From the NCBI GenBank assembly GCA_023229685.1, contig JALNYT010000003.1:108062-172061 (forward strand): a DNA stretch of 64,000 nucleotides, given 5' to 3'. Source of the DNA: Sulfuritalea sp. GTDB lineage: Bacteria > Pseudomonadota > Gammaproteobacteria > Burkholderiales > Rhodocyclaceae. Below the pieces are notes generated by a model. That model searched no databases. It was given only the letters and a program-made list of their open reading frames with translations, and was not told the origin of the DNA. The position numbers and the translations under genes were made by a program. How positions within the stretch are numbered: the first letter of the stretch is position 1; each line of letters starts with the position of its first letter. Shown piece after piece: positions 45,967 through 59,642 of the stretch.

Positions 45967-46761
45967 ATGATTGACTTCGACATTGCCAGGGCATGGCACA
46001 AGATATTTGCGCTTCACATCGAGTTTGTCATTGACGGCATCGAGAAGACCAGCCTGGATCCCCGAGTCGTCCGTGACGATGCGGCCTGTAATCTCGGCAA
46101 GTGGATTTTCGGTTCAGGCGCACGCTATGCACGCAGACCTGAGTACGCCGATCTGGTCGAGTCGCACATACGCTTCCATTACGCTGCCAGTGCAATCCTC
46201 GAGGAGCACTTGGCGGGCCGTGCTGGAAACCAATCAAGCTCGTTTCGTGCCGCATCCGATGCCGTGTTGGCGTCGATTGATGCGCTGGCGTCCACCATGA
46301 TCAAGGCGCCACGCCCGGCGGGACGGGAAACTGCCGCCGGCAGGAAGAACGACGAGGATCAGCCCGCCTGGCAAGAATCGATGCGCATTGGCATGAAATT
46401 GATCGATGAACAGCACGAGGAGTTGTTGAGCTGGATTGGAAAACTCAACGATGCACCTACAGCTGCGATCACTTCAAAATCCTTTGTCGACTCCATCTCG
46501 GCCGTGAAGAAACTGGAGACCCTGCATTTCGAGACGGAAGAGATATTCATGCAGAGACTTGGGCTGCCCCACGAGCAAGTGCAGGAGCACGTCAACGCGC
46601 ACGGCGAACTGCTCAAGGAACTGGTCCAGGTTGAACTCGACGCCGGCAATGGAATTCGCAAAACCGCTGCAGAGGTTCACCGGGGAATCAAAGACCACGT
46701 GCTGAGCCATATTGCGCGCCACGACATGCCCTTGAGCAGGCATATCGCAAATCCACACTAG
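45967..46761 (+). CDS. CZB (chemoreceptor zinc-binding) domain fused to a bacteriohemerythrin
   Basis: 264 residues from ATG 45967 (ATG 45919 is an upstream alternative). The N-terminal domain (about 1-110) has AWHKIFALHIEFVIDGIE, CNLGKWIFGSGARY and HIRFHYAASAILEEHL, with the conserved His/Cys zinc ligands and GKW of CZB domains. After a linker the hemerythrin domain runs from about residue 137: MRIGMKLIDEQHEELLSWI, LHFETEEIFMQRLGLPHEQ, HVNAHGELLKEL and LSHIARHDMPLSRHI, which supply the diiron ligands. No membrane segment. Such domains sense zinc/hypochlorite and oxygen; the regulated output is unknown because no effector domain is attached. Confidence 0.88.
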   Translation: MIDFDIARAWHKIFALHIEFVIDGIEKTSLDPRVVRDDAACNLGKWIFGSGARYARRPEYADLVESHIRFHYAASAILEEHLAGRAGNQSSSFRAASDAVLASIDALASTMIKAPRPAGRETAAGRKNDEDQPAWQESMRIGMKLIDEQHEELLSWIGKLNDAPTAAITSKSFVDSISAVKKLETLHFETEEIFMQRLGLPHEQVQEHVNAHGELLKELVQVELDAGNGIRKTAAEVHRGIKDHVLSHIARHDMPLSRHIANPH

Positions 46762-46801
46762 GTTCGCCAACCACAAGAACCGGCTACCCAATTGCGGCAA
46801 A

Positions 46802-46830
46802 GGGTGGAGGTGCTTCCGCAACCTCCACCC
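46802..46830. terminator. Strong hairpin, probable bidirectional terminator
   Basis: GGGTGGAGGT (46802-46811) and ACCTCCACCC (46821-46830) form a perfect 10-bp stem with a 9-base loop, lying between the convergent hemerythrin gene and cytochrome c gene. The T-tracts are short on both sides. Confidence 0.7.
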
Positions 46831-46859
46831 TTCCACCGCGATCTTGGCGTCTTGATCCC

Positions 46860-47201
46860 TTACCGGGTCAGGATCCACTGTGCGGCGTTCTTGATCTCCG
46901 CCGGATCACTGCTCTTGATCGCCTTGTGTTCTTCCTTCTTGCCGTCGACCTCGATCATGGGCTTGAGGGTCATGTGCTTGACCAGCTTGTCTTCCGCATC
47001 CGCCTTGCCTTTGTATTTCTTGGCGACTTCCTTGTAGGCCGGGCCATCTTTCTTCTTTTCGATGGCATGGCACTTGAAGCAGTCGCTTTTCTTCAGCAAG
47101 GCCTGGGCGGCTTCTTCATCCACAGCGGCCTGCGCCGGCACTAGGCCGGTCAGGGCAAACAGCAGGGATCCTGCGATCAAGAGTGAGGTTCTGGTTTTCA
47201 T
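46860..47201 (-). CDS. Class I c-type cytochrome
   Basis: 113 residues with a signal peptide (MKTRTSLLIAGSLLFALTGLVPAQA). One CxxCH haem site (SDCFKCHAIEKK) near residue 48 and a distal Met candidate in HMTLKPMIEV. The compact size and Lys-rich surface suggest a soluble periplasmic electron carrier of the cytochrome c-551/552 type. ATG 47201 is preferred over an upstream start that would add nine residues before the signal. No oxidase or sulfur-oxidation gene lies next to it. Confidence 0.9.
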   Translation of the reverse strand: MKTRTSLLIAGSLLFALTGLVPAQAAVDEEAAQALLKKSDCFKCHAIEKKKDGPAYKEVAKKYKGKADAEDKLVKHMTLKPMIEVDGKKEEHKAIKSSDPAEIKNAAQWILTR

Positions 47202-47343
47202 GATGTTGTTTCCGGTTAGTCGGCGCAATGCCGTACATATCCAATAACGTTGGCTAGACCCTTTTGCTGACGATGAATTGTGTCAATTTGTTTCATGGCA
47301 CGTCGAACCACTCCGCAAGAGTCGGTGCTGGCGGCGCGGCGAT

Positions 47344-49401
47344 TCAGGCCGCCACCGCCATGCCGTTATGGCGCAACAAGGCATCGGGTTGCGGCTCGCG
47401 ACCGCGAAATGCCTTGAAGGATTCGAGCGCCGGACGCGAGCCGCCCACCGACAGGATTTCGCGCCAGAAGCGCTCGCCGGTTGCCGCGTCGAGCGTGCTG
47501 CCGCCAGTTTTCGCTGCCTCCTCGAAGGCCTCGTAGGCGTCGGCGGAAAGCACTTCGGCCCACTTGTAGCTGTAGTAGCCCGCCGCATAGCCACCGCCGA
47601 AGATGTGCGAAAAGCTGTGCGGGAAGCGATTCCACTCGGGCGGCACCAGTACCGCCACCTCGCGCCGCACTGCGGCCAGCAATTCCATGAAGTTCCTGCC
47701 GGCGCCGGGCACGAACTCGCTGTGCAGCAGCAGATCGAACAAGCCGAATTCGATCTGACGCAGGGTCTGCAGGCCGCTCTGGAAATTCTTCGCCGCGATC
47801 ATCTTGTCGTAGAGCACTCGCGGCAACGGCGCCCCGGTTTCGGCGTGGGCGGTCATGCCGCTGAGCACGTCCCATTCCCAGCAGAAGTTTTCCATGAACT
47901 GGCTCGGCAGTTCCACCGCATCCCATTCGACGCCGTGGATGCCCGACACCGGCAACTCGTCCACCTGCGTCAGCAGATGGTGCAAACCGTGGCCGCATTC
48001 GTGGAACAGGGTGATGACATCGTCGTGGCTGAAGGTGGCGGGCCGCATTTGCGTACCCTCGCCGACAGGCGCCGGGAAGTTGCAGTTGAGGTAGGCCACC
48101 GGCGTCTGCACGCCGCTCGCGACGCGCCGGCGGGTGATCGCTTCGTCCATCCACGCCCCGCCGCGCTTGGTTTCGCGCGCATACGGATCGAGGTAGAACT
48201 GGCCGATGAGTTTGCCCTCGCGCTCGATGCGGAAGAAGCGCACCGCGGGATGCCAGGCCGGCGCCGCATCGGGCGCGAGCTTGACCGCGAACAGGGCCTC
48301 GATGACGCGGAACAGCCCGGCGAGGACCTTGGGCTCGGGAAAGTACTGCTTCACTTCGTCGTCGGAGAAGCTGTAGCGCTGCTGCTTGAGCTTTTCCGAG
48401 GCCCAGGCGAGATCCCAGCTTTCCAGCGTCTCCATGCCGAGTTCCTGGCGGGCGAAATCGCGCAACTCGGCGATGTCCCGCTCGGCGAAGGGACGCGCCT
48501 TGGCCGCCATGTCGCGCTGGAAGCCCGCCACCTGGGCCGGCGTGTCGGCCATCTTGGCGACCAGCGAGACCTCGGCGAAGTTGGCGTAGCCGAGCATTCT
48601 TGCTTCTTCGTCGCGCAGGGCGAGCAGGCGGTCGATCAGCGGGCCGTTGTCCCAGCCCTCCGGGCCGAACTCGGAAGCGCGCGTGGCATAGGCGCGGTAC
48701 ATGCGCGCGCGCAACTCGCGGTTGTCGCAAAACTGCAGCACGGGAATATAGGACGGCGCATGCAGGGTGAACTTCCATCCCGGCTTGCTGTCTTTCTCTG
48801 CGGCCGCCCTGGCCGCTGCCTTGGCGTCCGTGGGCAGGCCTGCGGTCCCGGCTTCGTCCTCGATCCACTCGGCATGGGCATTGGTCGCATCCAGCACGTT
48901 CTCGGAAAACTTTGCGCCGAGCGCCGACAACTCTTCCTGGATTTCCTTGAAGCGCGGCTTGCGGTCTTCGGCGAGTTCCGCGCCGGACAGGCGAAAATCA
49001 CGCAACTCGTTTTCGATGATGCGGCGCCGGGCCGGCGACAGGGTGGCGAATTCCGTACCCACGGCGAGCAACTTGAACTTGGCGAACAGCGCAAGATTTT
49101 GTCCGAGATCGGCATAGAAGCTGGAAACCTCGGGCAGCATGGCGTTGTAGGCCTCGCGCCAGGGCGGCACGTCGTTGACCGAATGCAGATGCCCGACGAC
49201 GCCCCAAGCCCGCGACAGACGCTCGCCCGCATCCAGCATCGGTTGCACGAAAGCATCCCACGTCGCGGCGGTTTCCGGCGCAATCAGGCGATCGATCAAG
49301 GCACGGTTTTCGTCGAGCAGCTGGCGGATGGCGGGGGCGACATGTTCCGGCTGAACAGCGTCAAAGCGGGGCAAGCCGCTGAAATCGAGTAATGGATTCA
49401 T
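47344..49401 (-). CDS. prlC: Oligopeptidase A (M3 family)
   Basis: Cytoplasmic zinc metallopeptidase degrading signal peptides and short peptides. The 685-residue protein has the M3 site TLFHECGHGLHHLL (HExxH with the following Gly-His) and the downstream Glu in ESQ-like SQFMENFCWEWDVL, plus FGGGYAAGYYSYKWAEVLSADAYEAFEE. It begins MNPLLDFSGLPRFDAVQPEHV. Just downstream of the stop is a copy of the AGTCGGCGC-type repeat. Confidence 0.96.
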   Translation of the reverse strand: MNPLLDFSGLPRFDAVQPEHVAPAIRQLLDENRALIDRLIAPETAATWDAFVQPMLDAGERLSRAWGVVGHLHSVNDVPPWREAYNAMLPEVSSFYADLGQNLALFAKFKLLAVGTEFATLSPARRRIIENELRDFRLSGAELAEDRKPRFKEIQEELSALGAKFSENVLDATNAHAEWIEDEAGTAGLPTDAKAAARAAAEKDSKPGWKFTLHAPSYIPVLQFCDNRELRARMYRAYATRASEFGPEGWDNGPLIDRLLALRDEEARMLGYANFAEVSLVAKMADTPAQVAGFQRDMAAKARPFAERDIAELRDFARQELGMETLESWDLAWASEKLKQQRYSFSDDEVKQYFPEPKVLAGLFRVIEALFAVKLAPDAAPAWHPAVRFFRIEREGKLIGQFYLDPYARETKRGGAWMDEAITRRRVASGVQTPVAYLNCNFPAPVGEGTQMRPATFSHDDVITLFHECGHGLHHLLTQVDELPVSGIHGVEWDAVELPSQFMENFCWEWDVLSGMTAHAETGAPLPRVLYDKMIAAKNFQSGLQTLRQIEFGLFDLLLHSEFVPGAGRNFMELLAAVRREVAVLVPPEWNRFPHSFSHIFGGGYAAGYYSYKWAEVLSADAYEAFEEAAKTGGSTLDAATGERFWREILSVGGSRPALESFKAFRGREPQPDALLRHNGMAVAA

Positions 49402-49468
49402 CTTCTCTATATTGGGGCGAAGCTTGAGGTTTCAATGGCTCGCCGTCTGTTAGATGCAGCCGCCGCGG

Positions 49469-50323
49469 TCAAGCTTCGTGTTCGACGAGGTCCTTGTAGG
49501 CATGAAAACTGGCGTGCCCGAGCCAGGGCATCACGATGATCAAGCCCAGCAGCGCCGTGGCAAAGCCGAGCCCGGTCAGCAGCATGATGATGAGCGCCCA
49601 TAAAGCCAGCGGCAGCGGGTTCTCGGCAACGGCATTGACGCTGGTCACCAGCGCGCACAGCAGGTCGCAGCGGCGGTCGACCAGCATCGGCATCGAAACC
49701 ACGCTGACCGCGAACACCATGGCCGCCAACACGCCGCCCGCGCACAGGTAGATGAAGAACATCAGGTAGTGCTGCGGGTTGATCACCACCTCGATCATCA
49801 TGTCCAACGGCCCCAGCGGGCGGCCCTTGTAGAACACCGCGATGATGACGATGGATATCACCTGCCACACGGTGCCGGCCAGTATCGACAGCAGTCCGAA
49901 GCTGACCAGGGCTGACGGGTTGCGCTTCCAGGCCAGCATGGAGTCGACCAGTGATGCCGGTTCATTGGCAAGATAGCGACGCGAGAGTTCATAGAGCCCG
50001 GCCAGGAGCATCGGTGCGACCAGCAGAAAACCGCTGATGGAGGCGGCGAACAGATACGGCAGGTTCGCCGTCACACCCAGGATGACGGCGCCGGTGACGG
50101 CGATGGCGACACCATAGAACAGGCTGGCCGCAGGCTGCCGCCGCAGATCGCCCCAGCCCAGTCGAAGCCACCGCAGCGGCGCTCCAAAGCCGATTTGGCG
50201 CACCTTGGGAAGAGTTATGTTCCCGGCGGAGCCGGGGCCGGTGCCTTGCATGCCGGGGATTCCGCTTCGCGGGCTGGCATCCCTTGCGGACGGCGCTGGC
50301 CGGACGGCGACGGGGTCGTTCAT
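49469..50323 (-). CDS. DUF2189 family membrane protein with repeat-derived N-terminus
   Basis: 284 residues. From about residue 50 onward there are six hydrophobic segments (for example AASLFYGVAIAVTGAVILGV and GLGFATALLGLIIVMPWLGHASFHAYKDLV), with LPKVRQIGFGAPLRWLRLGWGDLRRQP before the first, as in DUF2189 proteins. Function is unknown. The first 40 residues contain a Gly/Ser/Pro-rich stretch (ASPRSGIPGMQGTGPGSAG) encoded by a palindromic repeat in reverse orientation. It follows purC. Confidence 0.85.
   Translation of the reverse strand: MNDPVAVRPAPSARDASPRSGIPGMQGTGPGSAGNITLPKVRQIGFGAPLRWLRLGWGDLRRQPAASLFYGVAIAVTGAVILGVTANLPYLFAASISGFLLVAPMLLAGLYELSRRYLANEPASLVDSMLAWKRNPSALVSFGLLSILAGTVWQVISIVIIAVFYKGRPLGPLDMMIEVVINPQHYLMFFIYLCAGGVLAAMVFAVSVVSMPMLVDRRCDLLCALVTSVNAVAENPLPLALWALIIMLLTGLGFATALLGLIIVMPWLGHASFHAYKDLVEHEA
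50230..50283. repeat. Palindromic repeat in the DUF2189 coding start, inverted orientation
   Basis: Plus-strand reading gives PVPCMPGIPLRGLAS, matching the CxPGxxLRx core of the rsmA and ubiH insertions. Here it is translated on the opposite strand as part of the DUF2189 N-terminus. Confidence 0.7.
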
Positions 50324-50345
50324 CGGACGGAAAGCGCAGGGAAAA

Positions 50346-51251
50346 TCAGAGCGCGTGCGGGCCGGCCAGACGGGTCAGCGCCTCACGGTAATTGGCGGCA
50401 GTCTTGTCGATGATGTCCTGCGGCAGTTTCGGTCCCGGCGCCCGCTTGTTCCAGTCCAGCGTTTCCAGGTAATCGCGGACGAACTGCTTGTCGAAGCTGG
50501 GCGGGCTGATGCCCACCTGGTACCGGTCGGCCGGCCAGAAGCGCGAGGAGTCGGGTGTCAGCACCTCGTCGATCAGGTACAGCCGGCCTTCGGCGTCCTG
50601 ACCGAACTCGAACTTGGTGTCGGCGATGATGATGCCGACCACGCGGGCATAGGTGGCTGCCTCGCGATACAGGCGCAGGGTGGTGTCCTTGACCATCTTC
50701 GCCAGGTCGGCGCCGAGCATTTTCTCGACCGTGGCGTAGTCGATGTTTTCGTCATGGTCGCCCGCCTCGGCCTTGGTCGCCGGAGTGAAGATCGGCGCCG
50801 GCAGTTGCTGGGCCATTTTCAGGCCGGGCGGCAGCGCGATGCCGCATACGGCACCCGTCGCCTGATAGTCCTTCCAGCCCGAGCCGATCAGATAGCCGCG
50901 CGCCACCGCCTCTATCGGCAGGGGCTTCAGGCGCTTCACCACCAGCGCGCGGTCGCGTACCTGAGCCTGCTCTTCAGGCCCCGAGACTACGGTCTCCGGA
51001 TCGATGCCAGTCAGCTGATTGGGTATCACATGGGCCAGCTTGCCGAACCAGAAATTGGCGACGGCGGTGAGAACGGCGCCCTTGCCCGGAATCGGATCCG
51101 GCAGGATCACATCAAAGGCCGACAGGCGATCGGTGGTGACGATCAGCAATTTGTCCGCGCCGACGGCATAGATGTCGCGCACCTTGCCGCGGCCAAGCAG
51201 CGGCAGGCTTTTGATAGTGGATTCAAACAACGGAGGATTTGGATTGGACAT
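50346..51251 (-). CDS. purC: Phosphoribosylaminoimidazole-succinocarboxamide synthase PurC
   Basis: SAICAR synthase of purine synthesis. The 301-residue protein from ATG 51251 shows [58 protein letters not shown] and [19 protein letters not shown]. This long form (about 300 residues) is usual in betaproteobacteria and yeast-like versions. It lies between psiE and the DUF2189 gene on the carbon-fixation strand; upstream residues of the longer frame are ignored. Confidence 0.96.
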   Translation of the reverse strand: MSNPNPPLFESTIKSLPLLGRGKVRDIYAVGADKLLIVTTDRLSAFDVILPDPIPGKGAVLTAVANFWFGKLAHVIPNQLTGIDPETVVSGPEEQAQVRDRALVVKRLKPLPIEAVARGYLIGSGWKDYQATGAVCGIALPPGLKMAQQLPAPIFTPATKAEAGDHDENIDYATVEKMLGADLAKMVKDTTLRLYREAATYARVVGIIIADTKFEFGQDAEGRLYLIDEVLTPDSSRFWPADRYQVGISPPSFDKQFVRDYLETLDWNKRAPGPKLPQDIIDKTAANYREALTRLAGPHAL

Positions 51252-51273
51252 GGAGAGGCTCTGAACAGGAGGT

Positions 51274-51720
51274 TTATTCGCGAACGTAGGGCTTGCTAAG
51301 CTTTTCGTCGGCATCCTCGCGATAGGGATAGCGGACATGGCCGTAGCGGATCGCCAGTACGGCAATGGTCAGCAGGAATATTGCCGCGGCGACCGCCAGC
51401 ATCCGCCATTCGGTCATTTCCTTGAGATCGAGGATCAGGTAGCGCGCCAGCGCCACCATGCCGATATACAGCGGAAAGCGCACCGGCAATTGCCCCGACT
51501 TGAAATACTGGCCGATCATCGCCAGCACTTCGAGGAACAGGAACATCAGCAGCAGATCCGCCAGCGCCACCCGATGCGACTCGATCATGCCCAGCGCCTC
51601 CTGGTACATGGCGATGGTGGTGGCGAAGGCAATCACCAGCAAGCCGGCATACTCGACAATGTCGAGGCCGCTGCTGAAGAACTTGCGCAGTCGATCGAAA
51701 GTGTGGGACCGGATATCCAT
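51274..51720 (-). CDS. psiE: Phosphate-starvation-inducible membrane protein PsiE
   Basis: 148 residues with four transmembrane helices ([75 protein letters not shown]), matching PsiE. The role is unknown beyond phosphate-starvation induction in E. coli. ATG 51720 is chosen; ATG 51741 would add a short hydrophobic N-terminus. Confidence 0.85.
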   Translation of the reverse strand: MDIRSHTFDRLRKFFSSGLDIVEYAGLLVIAFATTIAMYQEALGMIESHRVALADLLLMFLFLEVLAMIGQYFKSGQLPVRFPLYIGMVALARYLILDLKEMTEWRMLAVAAAIFLLTIAVLAIRYGHVRYPYREDADEKLSKPYVRE

Positions 51721-51780
51721 GCTGGAAAAAGGGAAGGCCACCCGAACGGGGCGGCCAAGTAATTTACCGCAAATCGCCGC

Positions 51781-52845
51781 TTACTTCACGATCGCGTTCA
51801 GTTCGCCCTTCTTGTAACGCTCGGCCATCTTCTCCATGGCAATCGGCTTGATCTTGCCGGCCTGGCCGGCGCAACCAAAGGCCTGGTAGCGGGCGACGCA
51901 GATTTCCTTCATCGCCTTGCGCGCTGCGGCCAGGTATTTGCGTGGGTCGAAATCCTTGGTGTTCTCGGCCAGGTACTTGCGGATCGCGCCGGTCGAGGCC
52001 ATGCGCAGATCGGTGTCGATGTTGATCTTGCGCACGCCGTGCTTGATGCCCTCGACGATTTCCGCGACCGGCACGCCGTAGGTTTCGCCCATGGTGCCGC
52101 CGTACTGGTTGATGATCTTGAGCCAGTCCTGCGGCACCGACGAAGAGCCGTGCATCACCAGATGGGTATTCGGAATGCGGGCGTGGATTTCCTTGATGCG
52201 GTCGATGCGCAGCACGGCGCCGGTGGGCGGCCGGGTGAATTTGTAGGCCCCGTGCGAGGTGCCGATGGCGATCGCCAGCGCATCGACGCCGGTCGCCTTG
52301 ACGAATTCGGCGGCTTCATTCGGGTCGGTCAGCAGTTGGTCCTGCGACAGCGCACCTTCCGCGCCGTGGCCGTCTTCCTTCTCGCCCATGCCGGTTTCCA
52401 GCGAGCCCAGGCAACCGAGTTCGCCCTCGACCGAAACGCCTATGGCGTGGGCGATGTCGACCACATGACGAGTGACCCGGGTGTTGTACTCGAAACTGGC
52501 CGGGGTCTTGGCATCTTCCTGCAGCGATCCATCCATCATCACGCTGGAGAAGCCCGAGCGCATCGACTGGATGCAGATCGACGGGCTGGCGCCGTGATCC
52601 TGGTGCATCACGATCGGGATATCCGGATGGGTCTCGATCGCCGCTTCGATCAGGTGGCGCAGGTAGGGCTCGCCGGCATATTTGCGGGCGCCGGCCGAGC
52701 CCTGCATGATGACCGGGCTGTTGGTTTCGGCAGCCGCCTCCATGATGGCCTGGATCTGTTCCAGGTTATTGACGTTGAACGCCGGCAGGCCGTAACCATT
52801 TTCGGCAGCGTGGTCGAGCAGTTGACGCATGGATACTAGGGGCAT
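51781..52845 (-). CDS. fba: Class II fructose-bisphosphate aldolase (Calvin-cycle type)
   Basis: Condenses triose phosphates to fructose-1,6-bisphosphate, and probably also to sedoheptulose-bisphosphate. The 354-residue protein starts [20 protein letters not shown] after an AAGGAG site at 52845. The zinc ligands lie in [11 protein letters not shown] and GTSHGAYKF, and [20 protein letters not shown] is typical of the CBB-type subfamily. The frame extends upstream into the pyk end and is ignored. It ends the carbon-fixation run before psiE. Confidence 0.95.
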   Translation of the reverse strand: MPLVSMRQLLDHAAENGYGLPAFNVNNLEQIQAIMEAAAETNSPVIMQGSAGARKYAGEPYLRHLIEAAIETHPDIPIVMHQDHGASPSICIQSMRSGFSSVMMDGSLQEDAKTPASFEYNTRVTRHVVDIAHAIGVSVEGELGCLGSLETGMGEKEDGHGAEGALSQDQLLTDPNEAAEFVKATGVDALAIAIGTSHGAYKFTRPPTGAVLRIDRIKEIHARIPNTHLVMHGSSSVPQDWLKIINQYGGTMGETYGVPVAEIVEGIKHGVRKINIDTDLRMASTGAIRKYLAENTKDFDPRKYLAAARKAMKEICVARYQAFGCAGQAGKIKPIAMEKMAERYKKGELNAIVK

Positions 52846-52862
52846 GGCAATCTCCTTGGGGT

Positions 52863-54317
<1,455 letters not shown>

Positions 54318-54334
54318 GGCGAGGCCGGCGGGTC

Positions 54335-55495
54335 TCAGCTCGCCGCGCGCTGCTCGAGAATATCGACGGCGGGCAGTTTCTTGCCTTCGAGGAACTCGAG
54401 AAAGGCGCCGCCCGCAGTGGACATGTAGCTGACCTTGGCGCCGAACTTGTTGATCGCGGCAATCGTGTCGCCGCCACCCGCCAGGGAGAAGGCCTTTGAG
54501 TCGCTGATCGCGCTGGCCAATGCCTTGGTGCCGCCGGCAAAGGCGTCGAACTCGAAGACGCCCACCGGGCCGTTCCAGACAATCGTGCCGGCGTTGCGGG
54601 CGATCTCTGCCAGCGCCTTGGCCGATTCCGGACCGATATCGAGAATCATGTCGTCAGCGGCGACATCGTCGATTTTCTTCACGGTTGCGGCCGCCGTCGC
54701 GGAAAATTCTTTGGCGCAAACCACATCGGTCGGCAACGGCACCTTGACCTTCGCCATCACGCGCCTGGCCTGGTCCAACAGATCCGGTTCCGCCAGGGAT
54801 TTGCCGATAGGCTTGCCCGATGCCAGGAGGAAGGTGTTGGCAATGCCGCCACCGACAATCAGCTGATCGACCTTGTCGGCCAGCGCCTCGAGTACGGTGA
54901 GTTTGGTGGACACCTTGGAGCCGGCGACGATCGCCGCCATGGGCCGCGCCGGCTTTGCCAGGGCCAGGGTCAGCGCTTCCAGTTCGTTGGCGACACAGGG
55001 GCCGGCGCAGGCCACCGGCGCGTACTTGCCCATGCCGTAGGTGGTGGCCTCGGCGCGGTGCGCGGTGCCGAAGGCGTCGTGCACCCAGATGTCGCACAGC
55101 TTGGCGAGCTTTTGCGACAGCGCATCGTCGCACTTCTTCTCACCCTTGTTCATGCGGCAGTTTTCCAGCATGACGACTTCGCCGGTCTTGACTTGGACGC
55201 CATCGACCCAGTTCTGCAGCAGGCGCACCGGTTTGCCCAGCAGTTCGGCCATGCGCGCCGCAATCGGCGCCAGCGAATCTTCCGCCTTGAACTCGCCCTC
55301 GGTCGGTCGCCCGAGATGCGAGGTGACCATGACGGCGGCGCCGCCATCCAGCGCATAGCGAATGCCCGGCAGTGCCGCGCGGATGCGCGTGTCGTCGGTG
55401 ATCGCGCCGCTGTCGTCCTGGGGCACATTGAGATCGGCGCGGATGAAGACGCGCTTGCCGCTCACATCGAGATCAGTCAGTTTCTTGAATTTCAT
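54335..55495 (-). CDS. pgk: Phosphoglycerate kinase
   Basis: Phosphorylates 3-phosphoglycerate in the Calvin-Benson cycle. The 386-residue protein begins [25 protein letters not shown]. It shows [13 protein letters not shown], the [15 protein letters not shown] hinge, [20 protein letters not shown] and the GGGDTIAA nucleotide loop. It follows gap after about 95 bases containing a palindromic repeat. Confidence 0.97.
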   Translation of the reverse strand: MKFKKLTDLDVSGKRVFIRADLNVPQDDSGAITDDTRIRAALPGIRYALDGGAAVMVTSHLGRPTEGEFKAEDSLAPIAARMAELLGKPVRLLQNWVDGVQVKTGEVVMLENCRMNKGEKKCDDALSQKLAKLCDIWVHDAFGTAHRAEATTYGMGKYAPVACAGPCVANELEALTLALAKPARPMAAIVAGSKVSTKLTVLEALADKVDQLIVGGGIANTFLLASGKPIGKSLAEPDLLDQARRVMAKVKVPLPTDVVCAKEFSATAAATVKKIDDVAADDMILDIGPESAKALAEIARNAGTIVWNGPVGVFEFDAFAGGTKALASAISDSKAFSLAGGGDTIAAINKFGAKVSYMSTAGGAFLEFLEGKKLPAVDILEQRAAS

Positions 55496-55547
55496 TGCCT
55501 ATCCGCTTCAGAAGAAGCACCGGACCCGGCCGGCGGATTGCGGTGAA

Positions 55548-55577
55548 GAGTCGGCGCCGTATCGCCAGCGCCAACTC
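55548..55577. repeat. AGTCGGCGC-type imperfect palindrome between gap and pgk
   Basis: GAGTCGGCGC and GCGCCAACTC pair with one mismatch around CGTATCGCCA. The unit GCGCCGTATCrCCrGCGCCrACTCTC recurs at 63759-63787 between cbbQ and cbbO, with variants at 2195-2220, 22697-22720 and 47318-47343. Confidence 0.75.
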
Positions 55578-55589
55578 TCTACCGTGCCA

Positions 55590-58644
<3,055 letters not shown>

Positions 58645-58755
58645 GGCGGCATCGAAAAGTTGGGAGACGGTCTGAGTTCCGTCAAGGTAGCCCGGTATTA
58701 TCGGCGAAACCGGGTGGATCGCGCTAGTGGTTCTAGATGCTTGATTCCCTGTGGC

Positions 58756-59628
58756 TCAGGCGCGCTTGCGGTTCTCCATCATGCGCAGAATCAGGGGCGT
58801 GAAGATCAACTGCATCGCCAGTTCCATCTTGCCGCCCGGCACGACGATGATGTTCGGCCGCGACATGAAGGAATTGTGGATCATGGACAGCAGATAGGGA
58901 AAGTCGATGCCCTTCGGATTGGCGAAGCGGATGACGACAAAACTTTCGTCCGCGGTCGGAATGTCGCGGGCGATGAAAGGGTTCGAGGTGTCCACCGTCG
59001 GCACCCGCTGGAAGTTGACGTGGGTCCGCGAAAACTGCGGCGTGATGTAGTTGATGTAGTCCGGCATGCGGCGCAGGATGGTGTCCACCACGGCCTCGGT
59101 CGAGTAGCCACGCTGATTCTTGTCGCGGTGCAGCTTCTGTATCCATTCAAGGTTCACGGTCGGCACCACGCCGACCAGCAGGTCGGCATGCTGGGCAACA
59201 TTGACCTTGTCGGTGACTGCGGCGCCATGCAGTCCCTCGTAGAACATCAGGTCGGTGTCGCCGGGAATGTCTTCCCAGGGCGTGAATTCGCCGGACTGCT
59301 GGCCATACGGCGCCGCTTCGTCGGCATTGTGCAAATACTTCCTCAGCTTGCCCGTACCGGTCTCGCCGTAGCCTTTGAACAGCCCCGCCAGTTCCTCGAG
59401 CAGATTGGCTTCCGGGCCGAAATGGCTGAAATGGTTGTTGCCCTGCAGTCGCGCCTCTTCCATCGCCACCTTCATCGCCTTGCGGTCGAAGCGATGGAAG
59501 GAATCGCCCTCGACGATGGCGGCCTTGATGTTTTCGCGACGGAAAACCAGGTCGAAAGACTTGGTGACCGTGGACGTGCCGGCGCCGGAGGATCCGGTGA
59601 TGGCGACGATGGGATGCTTGACCGACAT
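58756..59628 (-). CDS. prk: Phosphoribulokinase (class I, proteobacterial)
   Basis: Makes ribulose-1,5-bisphosphate from ribulose-5-phosphate and ATP; diagnostic of the Calvin-Benson cycle. The 290-residue protein has the P-loop VAITGSSGAGTSTVTKSFD, EGDSFHRFDRKAM, DLMFYEGLHGAAV, NLEWIQKLHRDKNQRGYS and the basic YEHR-like RRMPDYINYITPQFSRT. The size and lack of redox cysteines fit the class I type, likely activated by NADH. An AGGAG site precedes the ATG; fbp is just upstream. Confidence 0.96.
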   Translation of the reverse strand: MSVKHPIVAITGSSGAGTSTVTKSFDLVFRRENIKAAIVEGDSFHRFDRKAMKVAMEEARLQGNNHFSHFGPEANLLEELAGLFKGYGETGTGKLRKYLHNADEAAPYGQQSGEFTPWEDIPGDTDLMFYEGLHGAAVTDKVNVAQHADLLVGVVPTVNLEWIQKLHRDKNQRGYSTEAVVDTILRRMPDYINYITPQFSRTHVNFQRVPTVDTSNPFIARDIPTADESFVVIRFANPKGIDFPYLLSMIHNSFMSRPNIIVVPGGKMELAMQLIFTPLILRMMENRKRA

Positions 59629-59642
59629 GAGGCTCTCCTGGG

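Noticed and set aside
47278..49392. A 704-codon plus-strand frame opposite prlC
   Set aside because: Same shadow effect; prlC on the minus strand has complete M3 peptidase motifs.
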